5,487 bases of DNA from Prevotella sp. UBA3757. GTDB taxonomy: Bacteria > Bacteroidota > Bacteroidia > Bacteroidales > Bacteroidaceae. Below, one piece after another: positions 1 through 5,446 of the stretch. The stretch is from assembly GCA_002371715.1 (NCBI GenBank), contig DFGF01000114.1:15135-20621 (forward strand), given 5' to 3'. Under the pieces are notes generated by a model that worked only from the letters and a program-made list of their open reading frames with translations, searched no databases and was not told the origin of the DNA. Every line of letters begins with the position of its first letter. Position 1 is the stretch's first letter. Both the position numbers and the translations under genes were made by a program.

Positions 1-461
1 GCCATCTTGATGGCTACTACGGCACACTCGTCGCCTTTATTGCCCAGGCGGCCACCGGCACGGTCCTGTGCCTGTTGGATGTTTTCGGTTGTCAGCAGTC
101 CGAATACGACGGGAATGCTGCTTGTGGCGTTCAGCCGGGCTATGCCTGCCGTTACGCCCTGACAGATGTAGTCGAAATGGGGCGTCTCGCCACGGATGAC
201 AGAGCCGAGAATGATGACGGCATCGTAACCATCGTTGAGCGTCATCTGGTGGGCACCGTATATCAGTTCGAACGAGCCAGGCACCGTCTTGACGTGGATG
301 TTTTCGGACAGTGCGCCGTGCTTCTCGAGCGTCGACGTACAGCCTTCGAGCAGTGCCCCCGTTATCTCGGGGTTCCACTCTGCCACCACGATGCCGAAAA
401 TCATGTTCGATGCATCAGGCACCTGTTTGGCGTTGTATTCCGAAAGATTCTTGGTAGCCAT
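1..461 (-). CDS. ribH: 6,7-dimethyl-8-ribityllumazine synthase (partial, 3' end beyond window)
   Basis: Lumazine synthase condenses 5-amino-6-ribitylamino-uracil with 3,4-dihydroxy-2-butanone 4-phosphate to give the riboflavin precursor, in the cytoplasm. The frame opens with ATG at 461-459 and stays open to the window edge: 153 codons plus two bases, so only the last few residues and the stop are missing (family about 150-165 aa). Seen in the translation: AEWN near residues 27-30 (aromatic substrate stacking region), PGSFE at 61-65 (substrate loop), GSVIRGETPHFDYIC at 86-100 with the expected catalytic His95 and the phosphate-binding GET, and PVVFGLLTTEN at 117-127 followed by AQDRAGG with the conserved Arg134. 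No residue looks lost. It lies 51 bp downstream of the TPR gene on the same strand with no terminator visible between them, so co-transcription from the promoter near 1210 is likely. The identification is secure; the C-terminus cannot be assessed. Confidence 0.96.
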   Translation of the reverse strand, partial: MATKNLSEYNAKQVPDASNMIFGIVVAEWNPEITGALLEGCTSTLEKHGALSENIHVKTVPGSFELIYGAHQMTLNDGYDAVIILGSVIRGETPHFDYICQGVTAGIARLNATSSIPVVFGLLTTENIQQAQDRAGGRLGNKGDECAVVAIKM

Positions 462-462
462 T

Positions 463-518
463 ACTATCAACTGTCAACTATCAACTGTCAACTATCAACT
501 GTCAACTATCAACTATTT
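463..518. repeat. 14-bp (2 x 7) tandem repeat between TPR gene and ribH
   Basis: The plus-strand unit ACTATCAACTGTCA is present three times without error (463-476, 477-490, 491-504), followed by a partial fourth (505-514) and a degenerate heptad ACTATTT (512-518). Each unit is two related heptads, ACTATCA and ACTGTCA. The array fills nearly the whole 51-bp gap, and its edge supplies the TAG stop (515-513, minus) of the TPR gene. Read on the minus strand the unit contains TGA and TAG, and the period shifts frame so that stops occur in all three frames. The plus strand of the array contains no stop. There are no unique spacers, so this is not CRISPR. Function is unknown. Confidence 0.9.
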
Positions 519-1163
519 ACACCGTTCGATGTAGGCATCGATGGTCTGATACTGCATGGAGTTGAAGTACTTCTGCTTCACCTCCTGGTACAGTTCAAGA
601 GCCTCCTTCTTCTTGCCCTGGCTCTCCAGGATTTCGCCGGCCTGGATGAGGAACGTGGGCGACAGCGAGTTGTTGTCGGCCATCTTGGCAGCCTTCTTCA
701 GGTGCTCAACAGCCTTGTCCAGCTGCTTCAGATTGGCGTAGGCGTTGCCCAGTGCGCCCTCTGCTGCGGGCGAAATCATCTGGTCGTCGCTGCCGCTGTA
801 GCTCTCAAGTGCATTGACGGCCTCCTGCCACTTGCCCAGATTGGCCTGGCAGAGTCCGATATACAGTTGGGCCAGATTGCCGGCGTCAGTCGAACTGTAG
901 TCGTTGGCTACTTTCTGGAATCCGGTCAGAGCCTTGTCGTACTGTTGCTGGTCGAACAGTTCCTGACTCTTGGCGAGTTCAGTACTGGCCTCATTGGCAC
1001 GGGGCTTGAAATAGTAGCTGTTCAAGAGAATAGCGCACACGACGACTGCGATGATAGCAACCATGGCGCCGATGATGGTCTTCTTGTTCTTGTCGAAGAA
1101 GGCCTCGGTCTTGGTGACCTGCTGCTCCACCTCGGGAGCTGCTGTAACGTTTTTGTTTGCCAT
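513..1163 (-). CDS. Membrane-anchored tetratricopeptide repeat protein, YfgM-like
   Basis: A 216-residue protein with a short charged N-terminus (about 1-28), one hydrophobic segment at about 29-48 (TIIGAMVAIIAVVVCAILL), then a helical repeat domain. The architecture suggests an inner-membrane anchor with the TPRs on the periplasmic side. TPR-like helix pairs are visible at about 60-89 (ELFDQQQYDKALTGFQKV), 97-125 (AQLYIGLCQANLGKWQEAV), 133-163 (GALGNAYANLKQLDKAVEHL) and 169-200. The arrangement resembles the YfgM/TPR_21 family, which in E. coli associates with the periplasmic chaperone PpiD; applying that role here is inference. The start is ATG at 1163-1161. A longer in-frame reading from TTG at 1217 is rejected because it would begin upstream of the -7 box at 1214-1207. 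The leader is A-rich with no Shine-Dalgarno, as is common in Bacteroidota. The gene is divergent from recF and upstream of ribH. Its partner and substrate cannot be read from the sequence. Confidence 0.88.
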   Translation of the reverse strand: MANKNVTAAPEVEQQVTKTEAFFDKNKKTIIGAMVAIIAVVVCAILLNSYYFKPRANEASTELAKSQELFDQQQYDKALTGFQKVANDYSSTDAGNLAQLYIGLCQANLGKWQEAVNALESYSGSDDQMISPAAEGALGNAYANLKQLDKAVEHLKKAAKMADNNSLSPTFLIQAGEILESQGKKKEALELYQEVKQKYFNSMQYQTIDAYIERCK

Positions 1164-1206
1164 TATTTTATTTGTTGTTTTATGATTCTTAAACCAAAAT
1201 CGGGTG

Positions 1207-1214
1207 CAAAGGTA
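1207..1214 (-). promoter_or_regulatory. Bacteroidota -7 box for TPR gene and ribH
   Basis: On the minus strand positions 1214-1207 read TACCTTTG, an exact match to the Bacteroidota consensus TAnnTTTG, continuing as TACCTTTGCACCCGA to 1200. Transcription would start a few bases downstream, near 1200-1203, leaving a leader of roughly 40 nt before the ATG at 1163. No clear -33 TTG is present; the expected place is occupied by the AAAAGTG heptads, which read TTC/CTT on the minus strand. Box position and gene orientation agree. Confidence 0.72.
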
Positions 1215-1220
1215 CAAAAT

Positions 1221-1248
1221 AAAAGTGAAAAGTGAAAAGTGAACGATG
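1221..1248. repeat. 7-bp tandem repeat AAAAGTG
   Basis: Three perfect heptads AAAAGTG (1221-1227, 1228-1234, 1235-1241) are followed by a diverged AACGATG (1242-1248). The array sits immediately upstream of the minus-strand -7 box, in the middle of the divergent region. On the plus strand each junction forms TGA, and the 7-bp period places these at 1226, 1233 and 1240, one in each reading frame. The minus strand of the array has no stop. The role is unknown; it may overlap the -33 region of the minus-strand promoter. Confidence 0.85.
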
Positions 1249-1273
1249 AAAAATTATGCTGTAATGTCATTTT

Positions 1274-1301
1274 TTCTTAATTCTTAACTCTTAACTCTCC
1301 A
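1274..1301. repeat. 7-bp tandem repeat TTCTTAA/CTCTTAA
   Basis: Heptads TTCTTAA (1274-1280), TTCTTAA (1281-1287), CTCTTAA (1288-1294) and CTCTCCA (1295-1301) lie just upstream of the recF -7 box. The TAA triplets at 1278, 1285 and 1292 cover all three plus-strand frames. Shifted by one base, the array contains ACTCTTA and ACTCTCC, similar to the ACTATCA and ACTGTCA heptads at 463-518. It lies where a -33 element would be expected, but I see no TTG there. Confidence 0.8.
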
Positions 1302-1309
1302 TTTTTCAT

Positions 1310-1317
1310 TACCTTTG
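1310..1317 (+). promoter_or_regulatory. Bacteroidota -7 box for recF, very close to the start codon
   Basis: TACCTTTG matches the TAnnTTTG consensus exactly and continues as TACCTTTGCATCCGA to 1324. It agrees at 14 of 15 positions with the minus-strand box at 1214-1200. The box ends only 8 bases before the recF ATG at 1326. With initiation a few bases downstream of the box, as is usual for this promoter type, the mRNA would have a leader of only about 0-5 nt. A conventional -33 TTG is not visible. Confidence 0.68.
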
Positions 1318-1325
1318 CATCCGAA

Positions 1326-2435
1326 ATGATACTCAGAAAGCTGTCGATACTCAATTACAAGAATATCCGTGAGGCCACGTTGGAGCTTTCGCCCAAGGTA
1401 AACTGCCTGATAGGGCAGAACGGCGTGGGCAAGACCAACGTGCTCGATGCCGTCTATTACCTGTCGTTCTGCCGTTCGGCCACCAATCCCGTTGACTCGG
1501 CGGTCATTCGCCACGACGAGCCGTTCTGCGTGATTGAGGGCGAATATGAAGATGAGCGGCTGCACCAGGATGACGAACGGCTGACCATATCCGTCGGCAT
1601 GAAGCGCGGCACGAAGAAGCATTTTAAGCGTAACAAGAAGGAGTATAAGCGACTGAGCGAGCACATCGGACTGATACCGTTGGTGGTGGTGGCCCCGTCG
1701 GACACACTGCTGATTGAGGGCAGCAGCGAGGAGCGCCGCCGGCTGATGGATATGGTCATCTCGCAGTACGACCGTACGTATATCGACGCCCTGACACGCT
1801 ACAATAATGCCCACCAGCAGCGTAACATGCTGCTGAAGCAGGAGGACGAGCCTGACGCGATGGTCATGGAGCTGTGGGAGGAACAGATGGCCGAGTCCGG
1901 CACGCAGCTGTTCGCCCGTCGCAGCGACTTTATCGCCCGTCTGACGCCGGTGTTCCAGCAGTATTATCAGCTGATTTCCGGCGGCCGCGAGGAGGTCGGT
2001 CTGGAGTATGTGTCACACTGCCAGCGCGGCGCGCTGCTCGACGTCATCCGTCGTGACCGTGCCAAGGACCGTGCCGTGGGCTACTCGCTGCATGGCATCC
2101 ACCGTGACGACCTTGTCTTCACGCTGGGCGGGCACCCCATGCGCCGCGAGGGTTCGCAGGGTCAGAACAAGACCTACGTGATAGCCCTGAAGCTGGCGCA
2201 GTTTGAGTTTCTGAAGCTGACGGCCTCGCAGACCACACCCATCCTCTTGCTCGACGACATCTTCGACAAACTCGACTCGCAGCGGGTGGAGCAGATTGTT
2301 CGCCTGGTATCGAGCGACAACTTCGGTCAGATTTTCATTACCGACACCAATCGCGACCACTTGGACCAGATACTGAGCACAACGGCCCTGGACTACAAGA
2401 TATTCCACGTCAATAACGGAGACATCCATGTTTAA
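1326..2435 (+). CDS. recF: DNA replication/repair protein RecF
   Basis: RecF is an SMC/ABC-type ATPase that binds gapped DNA and, with RecO and RecR, helps load RecA at single-strand gaps. The protein has 369 residues, the normal length. Visible motifs: the N-terminal strand LRKLSILNYKNIREATLEL, Walker A GQNGVGKT at 30-37, the ABC signature EGSQGQNKT at 275-283 preceded by GIHRDD at 257-262, Walker B ILLLDDIFDKLD at 306-317 with acidic residues 310-311, and the C-terminal ITDTNRDHL at 338-346 (switch region). No catalytic motif is missing. The ATG at 1326 is supported because the family begins a few residues before the L..L.L.NYKN strand and no earlier ATG fits. It overlaps the next gene by 8 bp. 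The nearby -7 box leaves almost no 5' leader. Confidence 0.97.
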   Translation: MILRKLSILNYKNIREATLELSPKVNCLIGQNGVGKTNVLDAVYYLSFCRSATNPVDSAVIRHDEPFCVIEGEYEDERLHQDDERLTISVGMKRGTKKHFKRNKKEYKRLSEHIGLIPLVVVAPSDTLLIEGSSEERRRLMDMVISQYDRTYIDALTRYNNAHQQRNMLLKQEDEPDAMVMELWEEQMAESGTQLFARRSDFIARLTPVFQQYYQLISGGREEVGLEYVSHCQRGALLDVIRRDRAKDRAVGYSLHGIHRDDLVFTLGGHPMRREGSQGQNKTYVIALKLAQFEFLKLTASQTTPILLLDDIFDKLDSQRVEQIVRLVSSDNFGQIFITDTNRDHLDQILSTTALDYKIFHVNNGDIHV

Positions 2436-2718
2436 GCGCAGCGTACAGCCCATCAGGGAGCTCATCCTGCAGGCCTTGCACGAACAGGGCCTGGAGACAC
2501 CGCTCAACCAGAAGCGGCTGGTGGAGGCGTGGCCTGAGGTGGCCGGTCCGCTCATTGCCCGCTATACGCTGAACACCTATATCTACAACCAGACGCTCTA
2601 TGTCCGGCTGTCCAGCCCGGCTCTTCGCGCCGACCTGAGCATGCGGCGCCAGGAGCTGACGCAACGGCTGAATGCCGTCGTTGGCGAACAAGTCATTGTT
2701 GACGTTAGGTTCAGTTGA
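2428..2718 (+). CDS. DUF721 / DciA-like protein
   Basis: A 96-residue basic protein of the DUF721 family. Family features seen: an N-terminal helix (PIRELILQALHEQGLE, 8-23), the hallmark AWPEVAGPLIARYT at 34-47 with conserved Trp35 and Gly40, then TLYVRLSSPALRADLSMRR at 56-74 and the closing helix and strand LTQRLNAVVGEQVIVDVRF. DUF721 proteins include DciA, the replicative helicase (DnaB) operator in bacteria lacking DnaC/DnaI loaders. Applying that role to this short protein is inference from family membership. The ATG at 2428 lies inside the recF end (8-bp overlap, stop at 2433-2435), consistent with translational coupling. Its own TGA overlaps the convergent cyclo-ligase stop. The pairing with recF fits a DNA replication role. 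Confidence 0.88.
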   Translation: MFKRSVQPIRELILQALHEQGLETPLNQKRLVEAWPEVAGPLIARYTLNTYIYNQTLYVRLSSPALRADLSMRRQELTQRLNAVVGEQVIVDVRFS

Positions 2719-3229
2719 CTGTAACAGTTTCGTCCATGCGGATGTCGTGCTCGTCCGTGGGCACGCTGTCAACCAGTTGCCATGAGAAACAGAGTCCTAT
2801 CTTATATATATTAGGTACGCGCGAGAGGAAACGGTCGTAGTAGCCCTTGCCGCGACCCAGCCGATGACCCTCACGGTCGAAGGCCATGCCGGGAATGATG
2901 GCAACGTCTATCTGCTCGTATTCGGTGAATGGTTGCCCCACGGGTTCCATGATGCCGTATGCGCCGGGCTGGAGGTCGTGGCGTCCGGTATAGTGGCGCA
3001 ACTCCATGTCGGTATCGTTGACGACGCGCGGCAGCAGCACCGTCTTGCCCGCTGCGACGAGATGGTCGAGCAGCGACTGGGTGGGCACCTCGTCGGGCAG
3101 GGCACTGTAGACCAGAACAATCCTCGCTTCCTCACAGGCCGCGGGATACACCTGGCAAAGGGGCTGTTTCCCCGTGAGGTGTTGTGCTTTCCGTTGCCGG
3201 ATTAGTTGCCGCAACTCGTCCTTACGCAT
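2711..3229 (-). CDS. 5-formyltetrahydrofolate cyclo-ligase (5,10-methenyl-THF synthetase)
   Basis: This ATP-dependent cytoplasmic enzyme converts 5-formyltetrahydrofolate to 5,10-methenyltetrahydrofolate, returning folate to the one-carbon pool. The 172-residue product shows the family motifs in order: basic N-terminal helix KDELRQLIRQRKA, YSALPDEVPT at 41-50, TVLLPRV at 63-69, GAYGIMEP at 89-96, the signature PGMAFDREGHRLGRGKGYYDRF at 113-134 (ATP and folate site), and PTDEHDIRMDETV near the C-terminus. It is somewhat short: the stretch between the first helix and the YSALPDEV strand (about 18-36) looks compressed relative to typical members and lacks a clear S..I...L helix. Compact homologs exist, so it is probably functional. 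The ATG at 3229 is 3 bp from the stop of the upstream protease gene, so they are almost certainly co-transcribed. Its stop overlaps the convergent DUF721 gene. Confidence 0.94.
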   Translation of the reverse strand: MRKDELRQLIRQRKAQHLTGKQPLCQVYPAACEEARIVLVYSALPDEVPTQSLLDHLVAAGKTVLLPRVVNDTDMELRHYTGRHDLQPGAYGIMEPVGQPFTEYEQIDVAIIPGMAFDREGHRLGRGKGYYDRFLSRVPNIYKIGLCFSWQLVDSVPTDEHDIRMDETVTVN

Positions 3230-3232
3230 GGG

Positions 3233-4873
3233 CTACGCTTCCTTATTTTTCTGCGGAGCCTCGGGGAAGGCTTTGCCGTCGCGGAACACCTTCAGCGTTT
3301 CCTGGATGGCCGGGTCGTCGCTGTTCAGATATTCCATCCAGGCCTCTTCGCTCATCATGTTATAGATGATTCGGCTGATGATGAAGCGCTCCAGCAGATG
3401 GTGCGACTTCTTGATCATGAGGTTGCGGCGCTTCAGTCCGTTGCGGTCGGCAAAGGTGGCAAACTTGTCGACAATGTTCTGGCGTTGCAGGTGTCGGGTC
3501 ATTTCGTCGACGCTATTCTGCTCCTTCAGCGTGGGTCGGTTGGCATCCGTATATTCGAAAGCATACTGGATGATGAGTCCGGTCATTGAGGCCTGTTTAT
3601 AGTAAGAGGTGACATTCGTAGTGTCCTCAGCCACGAAGATGTCGGGCGTGATGCCGCCACCACCGTAGACGGGTCGGCCGATGGCCGTATGATACTCCTT
3701 GCCCTCGTGCTTGATGCTGTCCTGCGAGAAGAATTCGCCGTGCTCGTAACGCGCCAGAATGTCCTCCTCGTAGTTCTTGTTGTCGCCCGACGTATAGGGC
3801 TTCTGGATGCAGCGGCCGGAGGGTGAGTAGTAGCGGGCAATGGTGAGGCGAATCATCGAGTGGTCGTTGAACTCGATGGGCTGTTGAACCAGACCCTTGC
3901 CGAACGAGCGGCGGCCGATGATGGTGCCGCGGTCGTTGTCCTGGATGGCACCGGCCAGGATTTCGGAGGCCGACGCCGACCCCTCGTCGATGAGCACCAC
4001 GAGGGGTATGCGCTGGTAGGAACCGCGTCCGTCGCTGCGATACTCCTGGCGGGGCGACTTGCGCCCCTGCGTGTAGACGATGAGCCGGTTCTTGGGCAGA
4101 AACTCGTTGGCTATCTGGACGGCCGACTGCAAGTAGCCGCCGGTGTTGCCGCGCAGGTCTATCGTCAGGTTGCGGAAGTCGTTCTGAGCCAGCTTGGCCA
4201 GGGCAATGAGCAACTCAGGGTAGGTGTTCTCGCCGAAGTTCTTGATGCGGATGTAGCCCGTCTCGTCGTCCAGCATGTAGGCCGCCGTCACGCTCTTGGT
4301 GGGTATCTCGCCGCGTGTCACCACGATGTCGCGAATCTTCTTCTCGCCATAGCGCACGATGCCCAGCTTCACCTTCGTGTCCTTCGGACCTTTCAGCTTG
4401 TGCATGGCCACCTCGTTCGTTAGTGTCTTGCCCGTGAACGGTTCGTCATCCACCTTCACAATCTTGTCGCCGGCTATCACTCCTGCGCGCTCAGCGGGGC
4501 CGTTGCCGATGACCTGTTGCACGCGCAGCGTGTCCTGTCGGATAATAAACTCAATGCCAACGCCCGAGAACGAGCCGCGCAGGTCGTCGTTGGCTATCTG
4601 GACGTCGCTGGCCGAGATATAGACGCTGTGCGGGTCCAGTTCCGCCAGTATTTGCGGAACGGCTTTCTCCACCAGATCGTTGATGTTGACTGTGTCCACA
4701 TACTGGTCATCAATGATGTGCAGCAGGTTGTTCAGTTTGTTGCTGCTGGTATTGATGATGCTCAGCCTGTTGCCTGAGAAATGGTTGGCATAGAATGTGC
4801 CTATCAGGATTCCCACCACCACGCAGACTGCCATGATGATGGGCATGTAACGGTTGTTGCTTCTTTGGTTCAC
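3233..4873 (-). CDS. S41 family C-terminal processing peptidase (CtpA/Prc type)
   Basis: A 546-residue serine protease of the tail-specific/CTP family, expected on the periplasmic side. N-terminal hydrophobic segment at about 11-29 (uncleaved anchor or signal peptide), LDPHSVYI at 79-86, PDZ domain at about 95-185 with SGVGIEF at 103-109 as the carboxylate-binding loop, then the S41 domain: TGYIRIKNFG at 205-214, IDLRGNTGG at 238-246, EGSASASEILAGAI at 297-310 and RSFGKGLVQQ at 322-331. By alignment with E. coli Prc (Ser-x24-Lys-x3-Gln) the catalytic residues are Ser301, Lys326 and Gln330. A C-terminal helical extension of about 120 residues follows. The start is GTG at 4873-4871: an in-frame TAA lies two codons upstream (4879-4877), and the only alternative, ATG at codon 10, would leave few residues before the membrane segment. 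Substrates are unknown. It is 128 bp downstream of the deaminase gene and 3 bp from the cyclo-ligase gene. Confidence 0.95.
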   Translation of the reverse strand: MNQRSNNRYMPIIMAVCVVVGILIGTFYANHFSGNRLSIINTSSNKLNNLLHIIDDQYVDTVNINDLVEKAVPQILAELDPHSVYISASDVQIANDDLRGSFSGVGIEFIIRQDTLRVQQVIGNGPAERAGVIAGDKIVKVDDEPFTGKTLTNEVAMHKLKGPKDTKVKLGIVRYGEKKIRDIVVTRGEIPTKSVTAAYMLDDETGYIRIKNFGENTYPELLIALAKLAQNDFRNLTIDLRGNTGGYLQSAVQIANEFLPKNRLIVYTQGRKSPRQEYRSDGRGSYQRIPLVVLIDEGSASASEILAGAIQDNDRGTIIGRRSFGKGLVQQPIEFNDHSMIRLTIARYYSPSGRCIQKPYTSGDNKNYEEDILARYEHGEFFSQDSIKHEGKEYHTAIGRPVYGGGGITPDIFVAEDTTNVTSYYKQASMTGLIIQYAFEYTDANRPTLKEQNSVDEMTRHLQRQNIVDKFATFADRNGLKRRNLMIKKSHHLLERFIISRIIYNMMSEEAWMEYLNSDDPAIQETLKVFRDGKAFPEAPQKNKEA

Positions 4874-4888
4874 GTCTTATTCTTATTT

Positions 4889-4945
4889 ACAATTTGACAA
4901 TTTACTATTTACTATTTATTTTCCAATTTCCTTTATTTCCCTATT
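4889..4945. repeat. Degenerate ~7-bp AT-rich repeat upstream of the S41 protease
   Basis: ACAATTT (4889-4895), ACAATTT (4897-4903), ACTATTT (4904-4910), ACTATTT (4911-4917), ATTTTCC (4918-4924), AATTTCC (4925-4931), TTTATTT (4932-4938) and CCCTATT (4939-4945) run at a near-constant 7-base step, with one extra G at 4896. ACTATTT also occurs at 512-518, at the TPR gene stop. The array would lie in or just upstream of the protease leader. No hairpin with a T-run resembling an intrinsic terminator is seen in this gap. Confidence 0.65.
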
Positions 4946-4970
4946 TCCTGTTGCGTCCATCCGTGCGGTA

Positions 4971-5005
4971 GCAAACTCTGCACTCTACACTAAAAGGACT
5001 GTCAA
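4971..5005 (-). promoter_or_regulatory. Weak candidate promoter for S41 protease and cyclo-ligase
   Basis: On the minus strand TTGAC (5005-5001) could be a -33 element and AGTTTGC (4977-4971) the 3' half of a -7 box. The spacing of about 23 bases to the expected -7 start is acceptable to slightly long, but the TA of TAnnTTTG is absent. The 128-bp gap makes an internal promoter plausible. Read-through from the deaminase gene is equally possible. Confidence 0.25.
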
Positions 5006-5433
5006 CTCTCTTCGTCTCCCAGATATTCCACTTCGATGCCGGCGCGTTTGAGCAGGTCGATGCCGTCGGTCAGCCGGTATTTCTCGCCGTAGACCACGCG
5101 CCTGATGCCTGACTGGATGATGAGCTTGGCACACTCTATGCAGGGTGAGGCCGTGATATAGATGGTAGCGCCGTCGGAGTTGTTCGACGAGCGGGCCAGC
5201 TTGGTGATGGCGTTGGCTTCGGCGTGCAGCACGTAGGGCTTGGTGACGCCGTTGTCGTCTTCGCAGACGTTCTCGAATCCGCTGGGCGTGCCGTTATAGC
5301 CGTCGCTGATAATCATGCCCTGCTTCACCACCAGGGCACCCACCTGGCGCCGCTGGCAGTAGGAGTTCTGGGCCCAGATGCGGGCCATGTCCAGGTAGCG
5401 TCTGTCGAACTTCTGTTGTTTCTCCTTTTCCAT
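5002..5433 (-). CDS. dCMP deaminase (zinc-dependent cytidine/deoxycytidylate deaminase family)
   Basis: The enzyme deaminates dCMP to dUMP, the substrate of thymidylate synthase, in the cytoplasm. The 143-residue protein has the expected small size. Zinc and catalytic motifs are intact: HAEANAI at 70-76 (zinc His70, proton-shuttle Glu72) and SPCIECAK at 96-103 (zinc Cys98 and Cys101). DGYNGTPSGFENVC at 44-57 is the nucleotide-binding segment typical of dCMP deaminases, and RRVVYGEKY at 111-119 follows the zinc site. These features separate it from tRNA adenosine or riboflavin deaminases; some annotations call this family ComEB-like. The start is ATG at 5433-5431, with a lysine-rich N-terminus and no Shine-Dalgarno. 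The TGA stop (5004-5002) lies inside ACTGTCA, one of the heptads repeated at 463-504. It is the first gene of this minus-strand set within the window. Confidence 0.94.
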   Translation of the reverse strand: MEKEKQQKFDRRYLDMARIWAQNSYCQRRQVGALVVKQGMIISDGYNGTPSGFENVCEDDNGVTKPYVLHAEANAITKLARSSNNSDGATIYITASPCIECAKLIIQSGIRRVVYGEKYRLTDGIDLLKRAGIEVEYLGDEES

Positions 5434-5446
5434 AGATTTTTCTTCT

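Noticed and set aside
37..378. 113-residue minus-strand frame inside ribH
   Set aside because: It is a shifted frame within the recognised lumazine synthase coding region, with arginine-rich composition typical of a GC-rich shadow.
463..518. CRISPR-like array
   Set aside because: The units are contiguous, have no spacers and are only 14 bp, so this is a simple tandem repeat.
1164..1217. N-terminal extension of the TPR protein from TTG at 1217
   Set aside because: The extension would start upstream of the -7 box at 1214-1207 and adds residues unlike the rest of the protein.
75..1235. 386-residue open frame on the plus strand antisense to ribH and the TPR gene
   Set aside because: Both minus-strand genes have clear family or architecture matches. 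The plus frame crosses the repeat only because that strand lacks stops, and its translation is low-complexity with no recognisable domain.
1284..1814. 176-residue minus-strand frame over recF
   Set aside because: It lies antisense to the RecF Walker A region and reads through the recF promoter; no domain is recognised.
3860..4423. 187-residue plus-strand frame antisense to the S41 protease
   Set aside because: The opposite strand encodes the conserved PDZ and catalytic core; this frame shows no family features.
4874..5001. Intrinsic terminator or riboswitch in the deaminase-protease gap
   Set aside because: No GC-rich stem with a following T-run and no recognisable riboswitch core was found on the minus strand.
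4854..5051. 65-residue plus-strand frame across the protease-deaminase gap
   Set aside because: It overlaps the ends of two solid minus-strand genes, its hydrophobic start comes from AT-rich repeats, and no promoter box precedes it.
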